Assembly (NCBI RefSeq): GCF_910592395.1
Contig: NC_088326.1
Span: 3,105,001-3,169,000, forward strand
Source of the DNA: Lineus longissimus
Taxonomy: Eukaryota > Nemertea > Pilidiophora > Heteronemertea > Lineidae
DNA length: 64,000 bases
Direction of reading: 5' to 3'
In this document: positions 31,101 through 42,600 of the stretch, piece by piece
Position numbering within the stretch: the stretch's first letter is position 1
How the letters are laid out: the number at the start of each line of letters is the position of its first letter
Program-made: the position numbers and the translations under genes
Notes under the pieces: generated by a model
Database searches by the model: none
What the model was told of the DNA's origin: nothing
Seen by the model: the letters and a program-made list of their open reading frames with translations, nothing else

Positions 31101-34100
31101 CTTAACTTGAGGTTTTAATAAATTAAAATAAAATAAAATAAATAAATAAATAAAAAATAAAAATTTTGAAATTTGAAATTTTTAACTTACAGTGAGAGTG
31201 GCGATTTTTGTCGGAAATTTTTGCGTAAGTATCGTATCCCCTGATGTCCATTCTGCGGATGTCCCGAGTGCCTCGACCATTCGCAAAACAAAAGCAGAGG
31301 CGATAAAGGCAGATCCGGCTGGAACAATGTCAAGTAACCTTGAAAACAAATAAGTCAGCCAAAAGTCAAATCCACGAGTAGAATCAAGAAAATTGCTTAA
31401 ATGGGTACACTGTGCGTATCTGATGGCTCAGGACATTGAAATGCAGTTACACACAAATTTGCTGAGACGAGTCTGAGTATTTATCGGTCTACACAACGGT
31501 ATTGTCAAAACTCATATTCAGTACGTATTACCACAATTTTCAAATTCAATTTCAAACTTCAAATTTTTAACGAAGTGTAGCCCTTAAGGTGAAATCCCCC
31601 CCCCCCCCCCCCAACACACACACGTGCACACGCACACGTCTTGATCAGACTCGATGTATTCGCTGGTGATAGCCGGCCAACTGACATGCTTACCCGTAAG
31701 CCATCGCGCAGATACCAATGGTAAAACACCCTCCGATATAAAACCATTTTGGTGTAAATTTACCCACCTGAAATTTGAAGAATGAAAACGAAAAAGTCTA
31801 AAAAGCCATTAGTCAGCGTTGGAATAATTTCGCAGCTGCTGCTAGAATTTGGTGCTGGTCGGATGTCATATCTCGAGACACTATTTCTGTTGTCGGGCAT
31901 GGAACAGGCAATGGTTCAACTTGGGCGTGGGATTTATAAAGTGGCCAGGGGGCGAATACCCCAGGTGGCCGCTATGCGTCATCCCTACATTACAACAAAT
32001 CTTTTGATTTATCTCATTAATGGTGATATTTGCCAATGCTGCTTGGCTGTTTTGAACATGGCTTGTGAATTGCAGGCACGCTTACGCTTCTTTCTCTTCA
32101 AATGAAAAATCTATTGGAGTTGAGTGATTTTCTATGTTTTTGTGTGGAGAATTGAGTCACGGTTGGGAGAAAAATACAACATATCTCATGCCAAATTTGC
32201 TGTACCTTTAGCACGAAACTTTTGTTTTTAGTTGACTGCCGACCCAAAATTGTTGGCCCATCCCATATGCCAACCTACGAGCTTTTGTACAGTAATTGGG
32301 CAATGTACAAGCAGTGCAAAAAACGTATACTAGGGCTTACTCACCACCTCCGGAGGTAATTAAATCACTTTTAAAACACTCGTAGTTGGCACTACGATGA
32401 GCACCTCATGGGGTTTGCCAACTACGAGTCGTACAATGCCTCCTTCCATTTTGCCAACTACGAGTGACTACAAATATCTAATTTATGCAATATGAGCCAT
32501 GATAGTATTATGATTGGGGTTATTTTATGAATATTTAGGCATATCATGTTGGTATAAATAATACCACATGCACGCGTTGACTGCAAGGGTATTTACGTAA
32601 CAATGTGACTTACTACGAGTATACTCGTAGTTGGCCAATCCAAAGAAATGCTTCATCCTGTGGTGCCAGCTACGAGCGGGATTTGATAGAGAGCATTATT
32701 ACCTCCAGTAGAGAAGAGTAAGACCTGGTAGTGTATGTTTTATGCATATTGAGTCCTACTGTGCTACCGGCAATGATTATAGCATGCATTCACCATTGCC
32801 AGACTAATTTATATCACACTGAAATCTGTAGGCTCTCCACGAGATAACTCGTAGTCGGCAAAAACGACTGACCTACTTCTACGAGATAACTCGTAGTCGG
32901 CAGTCATCGTGTTAAGCACAGATAAAAGATTAAATAGCAATAGAATTACCAAAATTCCGATTACTGGCGAAGCGATGAAGATCAGTATGTCGAAGATACC
33001 GATGATAATTCCAACGACAGTGACACTGACTCCCTTTGATACAGCCTGAAATAAGACTGAACTATGCTTTAATGGGGTACGCCGTTCGTTCACGTATATT
33101 TATTGTTGGTCCAACTAACTCTAGTTCCTTTTTCTGACGCAAGCTGGCGACGCCAATAGTCAGTCATAATGCATACCGTATGTATGCATATTCGCGCGTT
33201 ATCTGTATACAGTTAGTGCGTGTATCGATTTCTCAAACGCTGAATGTTAACGCGGTGTATGCGTTAATGCGTGTGGACTCAGCTTGTCATATGCGATCTG
33301 CCAAAAACGGCACGTTTTCTCTTTGACGGCCACGGCAGTCGCGTGTGTCCATTGCATGGAACCGACCACCAATGCAAACAAACGAAGTACCGGTAGCGCC
33401 CATCCCAGTAACAATTCCGTAATACATGTACATGTACACTTAAGATTACCCGCTGGTGTGCATGTAGTTGACATATTTTATGTACTAGTTCTGATTCCCA
33501 CCAACTGCTGTACCTGCTGTACCTACATTTTGTACATGTATATACACAGAAAATCTGAAGACGTGTAACGGAGAAGAAAGTCATTCAGCTAATAGGATTT
33601 GTTTCATGTAACTTTACCTCTTTTGGGAAAAACGGTATCAGCACAGAAAAAGTGGTTGCAGCCGCGAAACTGTTTAGATAGAAGCAGGTGACCAACAGGA
33701 CGTCCCACAACGTGAAACCGGAGACAGCGGCCTTCTTTTTCCCGTTGTCCGGTGAGCCGTCTGAAGACAGCGCTGTTTTCTCTATGTCCACCGAAAGCAC
33801 TGTTTTTTCTCTGTCGACTGGTACTGCTGCTTTGTCTCTCTCCGCCAAATGCGCTGTTTTCTCTCTGTCCGCCATTGCTGTTTTCTTCAATGGCGAATCT
33901 TTCGAATCTGAAAACGTAACAGACCTGTAGTAAGTGTAAGAATGGCGGGCGGCGGGCGTATATATATATATAGGGCAGAATTCATAAAGGGCGTTTAAGG
34001 GTTAGACGTGTGTAACTACTCCTTAATCAGTTTCAGGGCCTATTCATATTCTGTGAAAATTTATATGAAGGACCTGAATCTCTCCATTCAGTAGTTAAAC

Positions 34101-35181
34101 GCTGTTAAACGCGGTATTCCTGGCTTCTCTACAAGCGATAGTTCTAGTCCTCTCTCGAAGGTTGTCTTGTGTGCGCTAGCTATATCTTCTAAATATCCTA
34201 CATACTCATTCTATTATACAAGTGTCTAACTAACATAACTCAACCACTCTAAGCCCATTCAGGATAGGCCATTGTTACCATTGTAAGTTCCATTCCTGAT
34301 CGTGGTTTGGTCAGTTTCAGACCAGGGCAAGCACGACTGGCCAATCCTTAAGCCCGTAGCACACTAGCCGCCAACTTTGCCGACAAGAAGCGTTCAGCTG
34401 ACGCCTCTCGACGCCGAAGTTGGCGGCCAGTGGATCCCGGTCAGAGCACACCTGCCCAGAATCGGCGTCCAGTAGCGTCTTTTCCGCAACTTTAGGCTGC
34501 CATTTTGAAATCATGTGACATCGAGACGCATACTGATTGGCCATAGCCTCGCCGCCGACGCCAATTCAGTCGGCAATCCGTAGCACACCTGGCTTCTTCT
34601 TGCGTTCAAACGCGGCGACAAGCGTCAAAAATCAAACATGTTAGATATTTGGCGTTTAGTTGCGGCAAGTCGCGGCAAGTCGCGTTCGCCGACGCCGTTC
34701 GTAGCAGACTAGGGATTTTTCAGGCGTTCAGGGCTCTTGCAAAAAACGCCAGTGAACGCCGAAGTTGGCGGCTAGTGTGCTACGGGATTTAAAGGGAACA
34801 TTTCCCACATAAGAATGGCCGGTGTGCTCCGTTCTTCCGTAGGCTTTATTTCTGAGTTTCCACTCTCTGGTCTGGTTGCCATTGCCTGGTTGACGAGCCG
34901 AGACTGATCTCGGAGTTACTGGTTTCCTGCCAGGAACAATGAGGTCAGTCATCCCCACGCCAAAGTCTGTTTCATTCATTCGGGCCATGGCAACTCCGTG
35001 CAAAGGACCATCATGACTATCAGACAATTTGGCGTTTTCAACCCACCGTTAGTCCATCATTTTATATGCCATCAGACGACCATGTGCATTCTAATTGGGC
35101 TTGGGATGATTATTCAGATACAGCCTAGAGTCGTGAAAAATTGGTACTGTATTTACCTGTCAATGTAAACTCCGTGCTCAT
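25115..35181 (-). CDS. SLC18B1-like vesicular amine/polyamine transporter A (MFS)
   Basis: Fourteen exons, all phases consistent (minus strand): 35157-35181, 33618-33907, 32950-33045, 31694-31767, 31191-31338, 30698-30766, 29951-30050, 28751-28914, 27985-28083, 27639-27727, 26920-27018, 26223-26297, 25741-25834, 25115-25258; about 521 residues. It starts MSTEFTLT, followed by a hydrophilic N-terminus with imperfect DREKTA repeats. SLC18B1 hallmarks follow: IPFFPKE then AVSKGVSVT (helices 1-2), FPTKIAT, GNLVGPALGGALYQ (helix 5), HLEPFGLTTG, GLVIDKW (helix 8 loop), YLLIGPFPLFHI, QSLWLTVV, GPIVGGALTEAVGF (helix 11) and a short basic tail ending at 25115. The human relative is a proton-coupled vesicular polyamine carrier; the substrate here is inferred only by family. 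Gene B to the right is its tandem paralogue. Confidence 0.9.
25436..25635 (-). mobile_element. 198-bp MITE (AGGGCCGTTTAGACGAC ends), copy 1
   Basis: Terminal repeats AGGGCCGTTTAGACGAC and GTCGTCTAAACGGCCCT, flanked by TA. The element at 46378-46575 is its reverse complement with a single base difference that I can find. It lies between the last two exons of gene A. No coding content. Confidence 0.9.
26527..26642. mobile_element. Short MITE (CGTTCCCAAACAACGAGG ends)
   Basis: CGTTCCCAAACAACGAGGGG at the left and TTCATTGTTTGGGAACG at the right form terminal repeats of about 28 bases with few mismatches around a 60-base centre. Intronic in gene A. Confidence 0.75.
28135..28615. repeat. Dispersed repeat, copy 1
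   Basis: About 470 bases beginning GGGCAGAGACATGTATTCATC and ending GTACACGCTGGCTAATAGAG match 39222-39695 with moderate divergence. Both copies are in introns of the SLC18B1-like genes in the same orientation. No long ORF; class unknown. Confidence 0.75.
29071..29950. other. Intron of SLC18B1-like gene A
   Basis: Only short open frames without motifs. An inverted pair of about 20 bases around GCATTGGCATTCTGCTGTTT and AATGCCAGTGC was noticed but not assigned. Confidence 0.3.
30075..30145 (-). mobile_element. tRNA-like SINE fragment
   Basis: On the minus strand it contains CCTGGTCGTCAAGGCGGGCC and then a B box GGTTCGAATCGG. No acceptor-stem pairing was found. It sits in a gene A intron, next to a CACTAACGCTGG-family MITE. 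Confidence 0.5.
30153..30272. mobile_element. MITE 'CACTAACGCTGGCGTTA' family, copy 1
   Basis: Ends TTCAAAACAATTGTCACTAG and the complementary GTGTTTTGAAC; interior ACCTTAGCTTGGCGTTA and CAACACCAAATTAAGGTAA. Related copies are at 30547-30660 and, partial, at 58115-58195. Confidence 0.7.
30547..30660. mobile_element. MITE 'CACTAACGCTGGCGTTA' family, copy 2
   Basis: AACAAGTTTTGTCACTAACG at the left is mirrored by TGGTGGCAAAACTTGTTT at the right. The interior matches copy 1 (TTAACTTGGCGTTATAGC). It lies just beside gene A exon 30698-30766. Confidence 0.75.
30955..31056. repeat. Simple tandem repeat (TTTGCAATTTGTAA)
   Basis: Head-to-tail TTTGTAA and TTTGCAA units of 7-10 bases over about 100 bp, followed by an A-rich (AAATA)n stretch up to about 31170, immediately 3' of gene A exon 31191-31338 in transcript order. 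Confidence 0.85.
31598..31628. repeat. Polycytosine run and CA repeat
   Basis: A run of about 16 C bases followed by ACACACAC. A similar uninterrupted run of G lies at about 50311-50329. Confidence 0.85.
32378..32901. repeat. Cluster of ACTCGTAGTTGGC motifs on both strands
   Basis: ACTCGTAGTTGGC (or TCGGC) occurs at about 32378, 32623, 32847 and 32889, and its complement GCCAACTACGAGT at about 32417 and 32453, with a variant GCCAGCTACGAG near 32664. The copies are separated by non-repetitive spacers in the gene A intron 31767-32950. Confidence 0.75.
34349..34793. mobile_element. 434-bp MITE with 25-bp terminal repeats and TTAA flanks
   Basis: CCCGTAGCACACTAGCCGCC at 34353 onward is perfectly complemented at the right end (GGCGGCTAGTGTGCTACGGG, ending 34786); the perfect repeat is 25 bases. 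TTAA lies just outside each end, the target site typical of piggyBac-type elements. No ORF. It is in the first intron of gene A. Confidence 0.8.
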
Positions 35182-35287
35182 CTTCGTTCCAAATGATGCG
35201 ACAATTTCTGGTTATCGACATACATATGTCTATTGAGTTTCCCTTAGCTTCTTCCTATAAACGTATACTCGCTGACAGCTGTTTTTT

Positions 35288-35460
35288 ATGCATATGCAGT
35301 AGAACCTCTATATCAAGGACACCTCGAGACTGACAAGTGCTGTCTTTAATACAGAGGTGCCCTGATTAGAGAGGTCAAATTGAATGGAAACAACCAATTT
35401 GGGACAAAAACTAGTGTCCTTAATAGTGAGGTTGTCCTGAGGGAGGTTCCACTGTACACG
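35288..35460. mobile_element. MITE of the CAGTGGAACCTC type
   Basis: Left end CAGTAGAACCTCTATATC and right end GGGAGGTTCCACTGTA form imperfect terminal repeats; the interior has TAATACAGAGGTGCCCTGAT. A relative is at 44322-44462. It lies upstream of gene A exon 1 (ATG 35181, minus). Confidence 0.65.
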
Positions 35461-35967
35461 TAGATGTCAGAAACATAAAGCACGTTTAATGCAGGCAATC
35501 AAGCAAATTTCAGCACACCACATGTTTGCTTGCATAATGCATGGTTACTATTAATTAAATCATTAAATCTGTATGTGTGTGGTTTCATATGCCCCGCCCC
35601 CTTATTGCGTACGCAAAAAGGGAAGACCCCTTTTGGCGCGGAAAAAAAGACTCGACTACACCCGAGTGTTTTTCTTGTTGAAAATCATCACAATTAAATG
35701 CGATTTAATAGCAATCATATCATATACATGTACATGTAAGAGGCCAGATTGGATTTCTTCAAAACCATAATTTTAATATCAAGCACGTTACTCGAAGAGG
35801 CTGTGATGAATTCCATGGGCTTGCTTCTCACGGTATACGCTTGGTATCTCTACTTGCCTTGCATTTAATACCCTGTTACCCTGGACCAGCAGGTAGACCC
35901 AGAAGAAATAATTGTATACCTTGGTGAGAAGACGACCCTTACGAAAATGATCAGGGATTCACCGTGA

Positions 35968-36095
35968 TGAAATCGGAGTTTACCATGCTCACCATGGTGA
36001 ATGCATATTTTAACATGCTCACCATGGTGAATGCACATATTTTAACATGCTCACCATGGTGAATGCAACATGCTTACCATGGTGAATATTTCACC
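35968..36095. repeat. Tandem repeat of palindromic CTCACCATGGTGAATGCA
   Basis: Four or five units of about 26-36 bases, each with the perfect palindrome TCACCATGGTGA, separated by TATTTTAACATG. A degenerate repeat with GGCACATCC words continues to about 36480 and makes Cys/Trp-rich apparent ORFs on the minus strand. Confidence 0.85.
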
Positions 36096-36685
36096 GTCCC
36101 AATTCATTATGGTGAAGTGCTGACAGATCACCATGTAAAAATGAGATACATTTTTCAAAGGGTAGAGACATGGCCGTCCACCCTGTAGTAACAAGGTGCA
36201 CAACGTTGGGAGAGGACACATCCAGACCAGACTGAGTACGCCAAGTAAAGAGGCATGGCACATCCAACAAAGACTTGGTACACTCTGTAATAATAGCAAC
36301 ACTGATGCTGCGCTATGAAAGTGAGGGCACATCCAGATGAGACATGCGGCACCATGTAGAACCTGACACATCCTGCAGATCAGAGGAATGGCACATCATT
36401 TGGGACAAGGCGCACAAGGTAGCGAAAAGGAACATCCCTTTGAGGGAAGGGCAAGAACCTTGTATAACTGTCCGGGATTTTAGTTTTGTGTAGCTGTCCA
36501 TCTGACTGAGGAGAGCAGGAGATCAAAGTCACCCTTAATTACATAAGCGAGTTTAAAGGTCCGATTCGTGGCAATCTAGGGAATCGATTCTCCAGGGTTG
36601 AGACGTGCCTGTGTAATCTCGTGTCCATGGCAAAAGTTCCTGTCTATTTTGTGCATCACGCATTGCAGAACTGCAATATTGACCG

Positions 36686-39600
36686 CTAATGACTAGATGG
36701 CGATGATGACGGCTTATCACTAGAAGGTGATGAATACGTTGGGATCTTTCTCATCAATATGTGACTCGATTCATTCAGTTGATTCTTGTCGTCCTCGAGA
36801 AAAGGTGTTTCCGGCTCCGAAAGGGAGCGTTGTTGATAACGTAAAACGCCATACGTTATACTAAAAATAATCGCCTGGAAATAAGAAAGATACGATTTAG
36901 ACAGTTGATTGGCAGAAAGCGTTCATATTCTCATCTTAATTGATTTTAATTGGTAACCTTTAAGGAAGAAGATGTACCCGATTTGCCCTTCTTGAAACGT
37001 AATACATGGTAAGAATGCACAGAAGAGGAATCGTGTGCATGTACTGCACTTTTCAGAGGCTAAAAAACCTTAACTTTTAAGAGTGTATTCCAAAGAACTC
37101 GTCTCAAAAACTTTTAAGTTGTTTTGTCTTGTGTCAATGACCCAAATGGCATGCTGACAAAAATGAGCCATCTAAAGTAGAAACTGTTTTCAATGACGCG
37201 TAGTATAATTAGAATCGCGCCTAGAATCAATACTTACAACTACAAATGATACGAGGGAGACGACGGAACATGCCCAGCCATACCCCACAGCACCAACAAG
37301 AGCTCCTGCCATCAACGGCCCAACAAATGCGCTGGAATGGAGAAAAAAAATTATAATTTGCATCATTTCGTCGATTTATTTCCAGAAACAAGTCTTGGCG
37401 ACCTTGTCTAAAGAATACAAGGAATGTTTCTAAAGTACACGTAGTCCGAGCGGCGAAGTGATACACAGGCAACAAGGCGGGATATTTATGTTTTTCTTCC
37501 TGTACTTACCTTATCCAAGTGCGGGCTCCGACCTGGACTTCAAATCGATGTCGTTATGCCAGATAAAACACGAAGAAGCACATACAAAGCATGCTCCGCA
37601 TAATTGCAAAACTGAGCGAATTCACTGAAGGTACTACAGAACAGCAATGAATTGATGACATACTCGTTGTATTGTACGCGCCGGTCACCGATCCGAAGGT
37701 TGACCGCGCTCAATGTTGCCTAACTTCCACTCTGGGGCCAACGCGCCAACCACTGGGCCATAAAGGAATTCCCTCATGGCCGGCGGGTTAAGCCGTGCCA
37801 TATACCTGGGGGTACTATACATCATTCCCCCCTTCGGACAGAGATGGATCGTCCTCGATTCTACTTAGCGCTTCATGCGTCCCAGTACCGAACTACAAAT
37901 CCAGAGCTCGCATCGCGTGGGAAGGTCTGCCAGATGTATTGTACGCGCCAGTCAACGATCCAGGTTGACCGCGCTCAACGTTGCCTAACTTCCACTATAG
38001 GGCCAACGCGCCAACCACTGGGCCATAAAGGAATTCCCTCATGGCCGGCGGGTTAAGCCGTGCCATATACCTGGGGGTACTATACATCATTCCCCCCTTC
38101 GGACAGAGATGGATCGTCCTCGATCCTACTTAGCGCTTCATGCGTCCCAGTACCGAACTACAAATCCAGAGCTCGCATCGCGTGGGAAGGTCTGCCAGAT
38201 GTATTATACGCGCCGGTCAACGATCCAGGTTGACCGCGCTCAACGTTGCTTAACTTTCACTCTGGGGCCAACGCGCCAACCACTGGGCCATAAAGGAATT
38301 CCCTCATGGCCGGCGGGTTAAGCCGTGCCATATACCTGGGGGTACTATACACTCGTATCAAACTTCTAAGCCATTTTCAAATTAAATTGGCCAAATCTGC
38401 ACGCTCATAACTTTTTCACGTACTCAATCGGCGAGCAAAACGCTTTCACACCAAAAATAAGTACATCCAAACATGTCAAACCATGACATGTTCGTTGTAC
38501 GTTATGTATGATTATTTCAAGGTTTAGTGGGATTGTACATAGTCGGTGTGTTTTTTTATAAATGATTTTCACTGCCAAAGACCGATTTTGGATGCTCTCA
38601 GACCTGAGAGACTAACGTAAACACGGTGTGTAGAGTGAATTATCTGGAAGATTTGACGGGAGGAGCAAAATGTTATCACAGCTATGGCCGACGCTAATCC
38701 ACAGGATGCATACTTTTCGGTCTTCGATCATCACTATGTCCATTTATATCCCTGGCGTTCTACAAATGCCCGAACGTCCCCCGAGATTACATGTAAGCGA
38801 AGATGACCTCAAACGCAAACCCTATACTCACCCAAAGTTGAATGAAAACATAACTAGTCCAGAGACTAAACCCTTCGTTCCCATAGAGTCGGGGAAACCT
38901 ACTTTTCTGAAAGAAGGAAAACAGGTCGTGTAGGCCTACAAATATACAGATATGTAATTACTAAAGACATCTAGTTTCAGCAAAGTTGCATGCATGACAA
39001 CTGCACTATGATAATGGCTTTGTGTATAACTGTATTTCTATTTTCCTTAACTGTCCAACGATTAAATACGAACAAAATTACCATGGCCCTGTTGTGAGAG
39101 AATCAGTCCTGGGGCCCTGTTATATGCGGGGTGAGATTCTGTCTGAATGCCATTCTTGACTCCGAATATCAAATATTGGTCTTATGAGAACCAAGTCACA
39201 ACCAAAAGAAAAAAAAATCGTGGCATATGGGCAGAGACCTGTATTCATCGACGAGCGGAAGTGTGGCACAGTCACATAGAGCTTATCAAAATGTCAAGTT
39301 GTGGTAAATACATGGCTGGGATGGACCAAAGTGGAATTAATTCTCAATCTGTGGTTGATTCTTAATCTACAGAGTCAGGCCATCACAGAAATATGCTTTT
39401 TGATAATATATTTAAGAAAATGTGGTCTCACTGGTCAGTTTAGAACTTGTACTTTGACAGGGCCATATCAATGCGCCAGTGACGTTTTGATGGATATGGT
39501 GTACGGAAATCATTTTTTTTCTCAGGCAATCGGTATTGGAATTTTTTAAAACTTTATTATGCTATTGGCAAAGGGTTCTTCTTGACACGTATAAAATTTT

Positions 39601-42600
39601 GTGCAGATTGATTGGTCCAATGAGTACTTTTTTCACCAAAACCTATGCACAACAATGTACACGTAATGTACACATGTTTTAATAGAGGACTCTGGCCATA
39701 TTGCTGTCCGAGATTGCCTTGTTAGTTTTGCATTGAAAGATATCGCCGAAACTCTCGGGGGTACAGAAATCAATGAGTTTTGGCGTCGGTTTTATTCCCC
39801 CGCCCATTCGCAGAATTTCGTCTAGTTATTGTAAATGAGCGTATAGAAAATCTTCCTTCCGGCCTTAATGCGGTAAGTTCAACTGAGAAAAATTAAAATG
39901 AAAAAAAAAAATTTCAAAGTAGAAAATCATTAAATATCAAGAAGACATACAATGTGTTGTACAGAACAACTGCGTACATAACCAATTCTGATGTGCAACT
40001 GCTTTTATTGAGAGGTGAATTTAGATCTTCATCTTCTTCTTAAAACATTACATGTACAGACTAACTGCCTATTTTACCCCTTTGAGATGTGTCCAGACTT
40101 ACTTTGCATCCTCCAGTATCAGTGTGAAACCAGCAATAGTGGTACAGGCGGCCGCTAACCCCTGGATAAGAAGAGGCACTGCCGTCATCCATAACGCTGG
40201 TCTAAAATAGAATAGAACGGTGTTAAATAACGTACGTACAGTTCAGTCAGGCAAGCTCTCGACAAAACGACCTATTTTCTGGGTATTCGAAAAATCTGGA
40301 TCACTGGACTGCTGTATTGACTGGATTTTGACTCATTGATCACCACCGCCTGGATGGATTGTCAAATTCTCAAATCCCTAACGCTTCTCAAGATGTGCTT
40401 CAAGTGCAAACACTGGCAATGCCAACATGAATGCGAACTTCGAAATACGAACTTCGAGATTCAATATCCAAAACAAACCAATCAGAAGACAGTTAACATG
40501 TCGATAATTCGCATGGCCAATGAAATGCCGTCTAGCATTCACCGTTGGATCATAATAGGAGTGACCACCGTTTTGGATGTACATGTACATCAATATTACA
40601 TTTTTAACCACTAGGCTAGCAAACAATACTGCACCATTATGACACCTACTGCAAGTGGAATAAGGGAAAGGGGCCCATTATAAGATACAACGCCGACAAA
40701 ACAAAGGTTCCGACCACAGTACAGGTCCTCCCGCATTTCTGGAAGTAAGAAAATATTGATACATGTAGTAAAAAGTCTCAGGCGTCTGTCAAACTCGTGC
40801 AGTGACGAATTTTACAATTTTGATCAAGTGGCACCATTTTGGATATCGGGTGTGCGCATATGGGTATTGTCTTAGGTCGGCCGGCGCGCGAAATTTTTAT
40901 TCCCAAACAGGTTTGCTGTTAGAAAAAAAATCTGCCTTTTGATTGGTTCAAAGTTTTTTACGTCATCAGCAATGGCGGCGGCTTTGACTCTGTGCAATTT
41001 TGACCGCTCTGAACAAGAAAATACCGATTTCTTCTTCGAGAATTATCGAAACCTTTATGTAAGTTTACTATATAGTGAAATTATTAATCAGTGCATCTAA
41101 AAGACTGAACTTCATCGTACTATAACTTGTAAATAATGCAGCAATCCGATTATAAAATGTTTGTTTACACATGGGCCAACACAGTAGTACACAGATAGTA
41201 CACATCACGTACATGTATGGTTTATGCCTGTTTCGCCTATTCCTGTTTCGCCTATTCCTGTTTCGCCTACAAAATTCCTGTTTCGCCTATTCCTGATTCG
41301 CCTATTCCTGTTCCGCCTATTCCTGTTCCGCCTATTCCTTTTTCGCCTATTTCCTGTTTGGCCTATTTCCTGTTTGGCCTATTTCCTGTTTCGCCTATTC
41401 CTGTTTCGCCTACTTTCCAGTACCCCTACAATAAATCGACTCTCCCACGGGGAACCTTAGGGATGCATGTCCATTTTATGGGGAAAATGTGAGGGGACAA
41501 TTGGATGATGTTAACGATGTGATGACAATTTGACTAATCAAATGCCATCAACTTTGTTAACAAACCATGCCATGACCGTTTTGAAAGAGTCACCTTGAAA
41601 GCGGGGACAGTCCGGGACTTATTTGACCATAGGACCATAGGACCATACTGACACACAGTAAAAACTAATAGATTAAGTAGAGTAAAGCAGTCGTTTATTT
41701 TATGAAAACTGAATTCATGAGTTTTTGATAAAAATACATAATATTGTACATTCTCATAATTATTTAATCAAAATCAGCTGTAAAACCCATGTCATAATAT
41801 ACATGTAGGTACAGCACATATAAAGTCAAACAAGGTGGAAAATACATATCATGATATTATGTCAGACAAGGTAACTGATGGCATCAACGTAACTCATTAT
41901 GTCCCTCTCTCCATTGACGTATTGTTCTTTGAGGCGTAACATGCGTTCGTCAATGCGTACATATGTGGCTCTCCTCGGGTTTGGTCGGTCAGTAAGGGAC
42001 GGTTCATATTCCTACGTCTGTGGGGAGGTTAGCAATACATTTGAATAGGCGAAACAGGAATAGGCTAAACAGGAATTAGGCGAAACAGGAATAGGCAAAA
42101 CAGGAATTAGGCGAAACAGGAATAGGCGAAACAGGAATTAGGCGAAACAGGAATTAGGCGAAACAGGAATAGGCGAAACAGGAATAGGCGGAACAGGAAT
42201 AGGCGAAACAGGAATACACCACATGTATACATACTCAACATAGTACATAGCCTAGGCGCAATGGTCCACTGTTCATATAGCCTATACCATAGCTTATGAG
42301 CAAGAGAAGAGGCTTGTTTATAGGCTTAGACATGTTAGATATAAAGAAAACATTTTATTCAGCGCTACAGACAGACTAGAGCCCAATAAATTAAGCCAAG
42401 GTGCACAGGCGCAGACGTTTGTAATTGTATTTCCCTGATCGCGATACACTGGTCACTGTGTAGGCCTACATCAATGCATATGGGTTACATTCTGATGTAC
42501 AGTGTAGATGTACACCGTGTATCAGGGAAAATAATCCTTCGAATAGAGAGTCTCGTTCATTTACAATCCACTACAGACGCGTGTGCCTATAGGGCCTATT

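Noticed and set aside
36051-36371. Cys/Trp-rich minus-strand ORF
   Set aside because: Translation of a degenerate repeat with GGCACATCC words; no domain and no splice structure.
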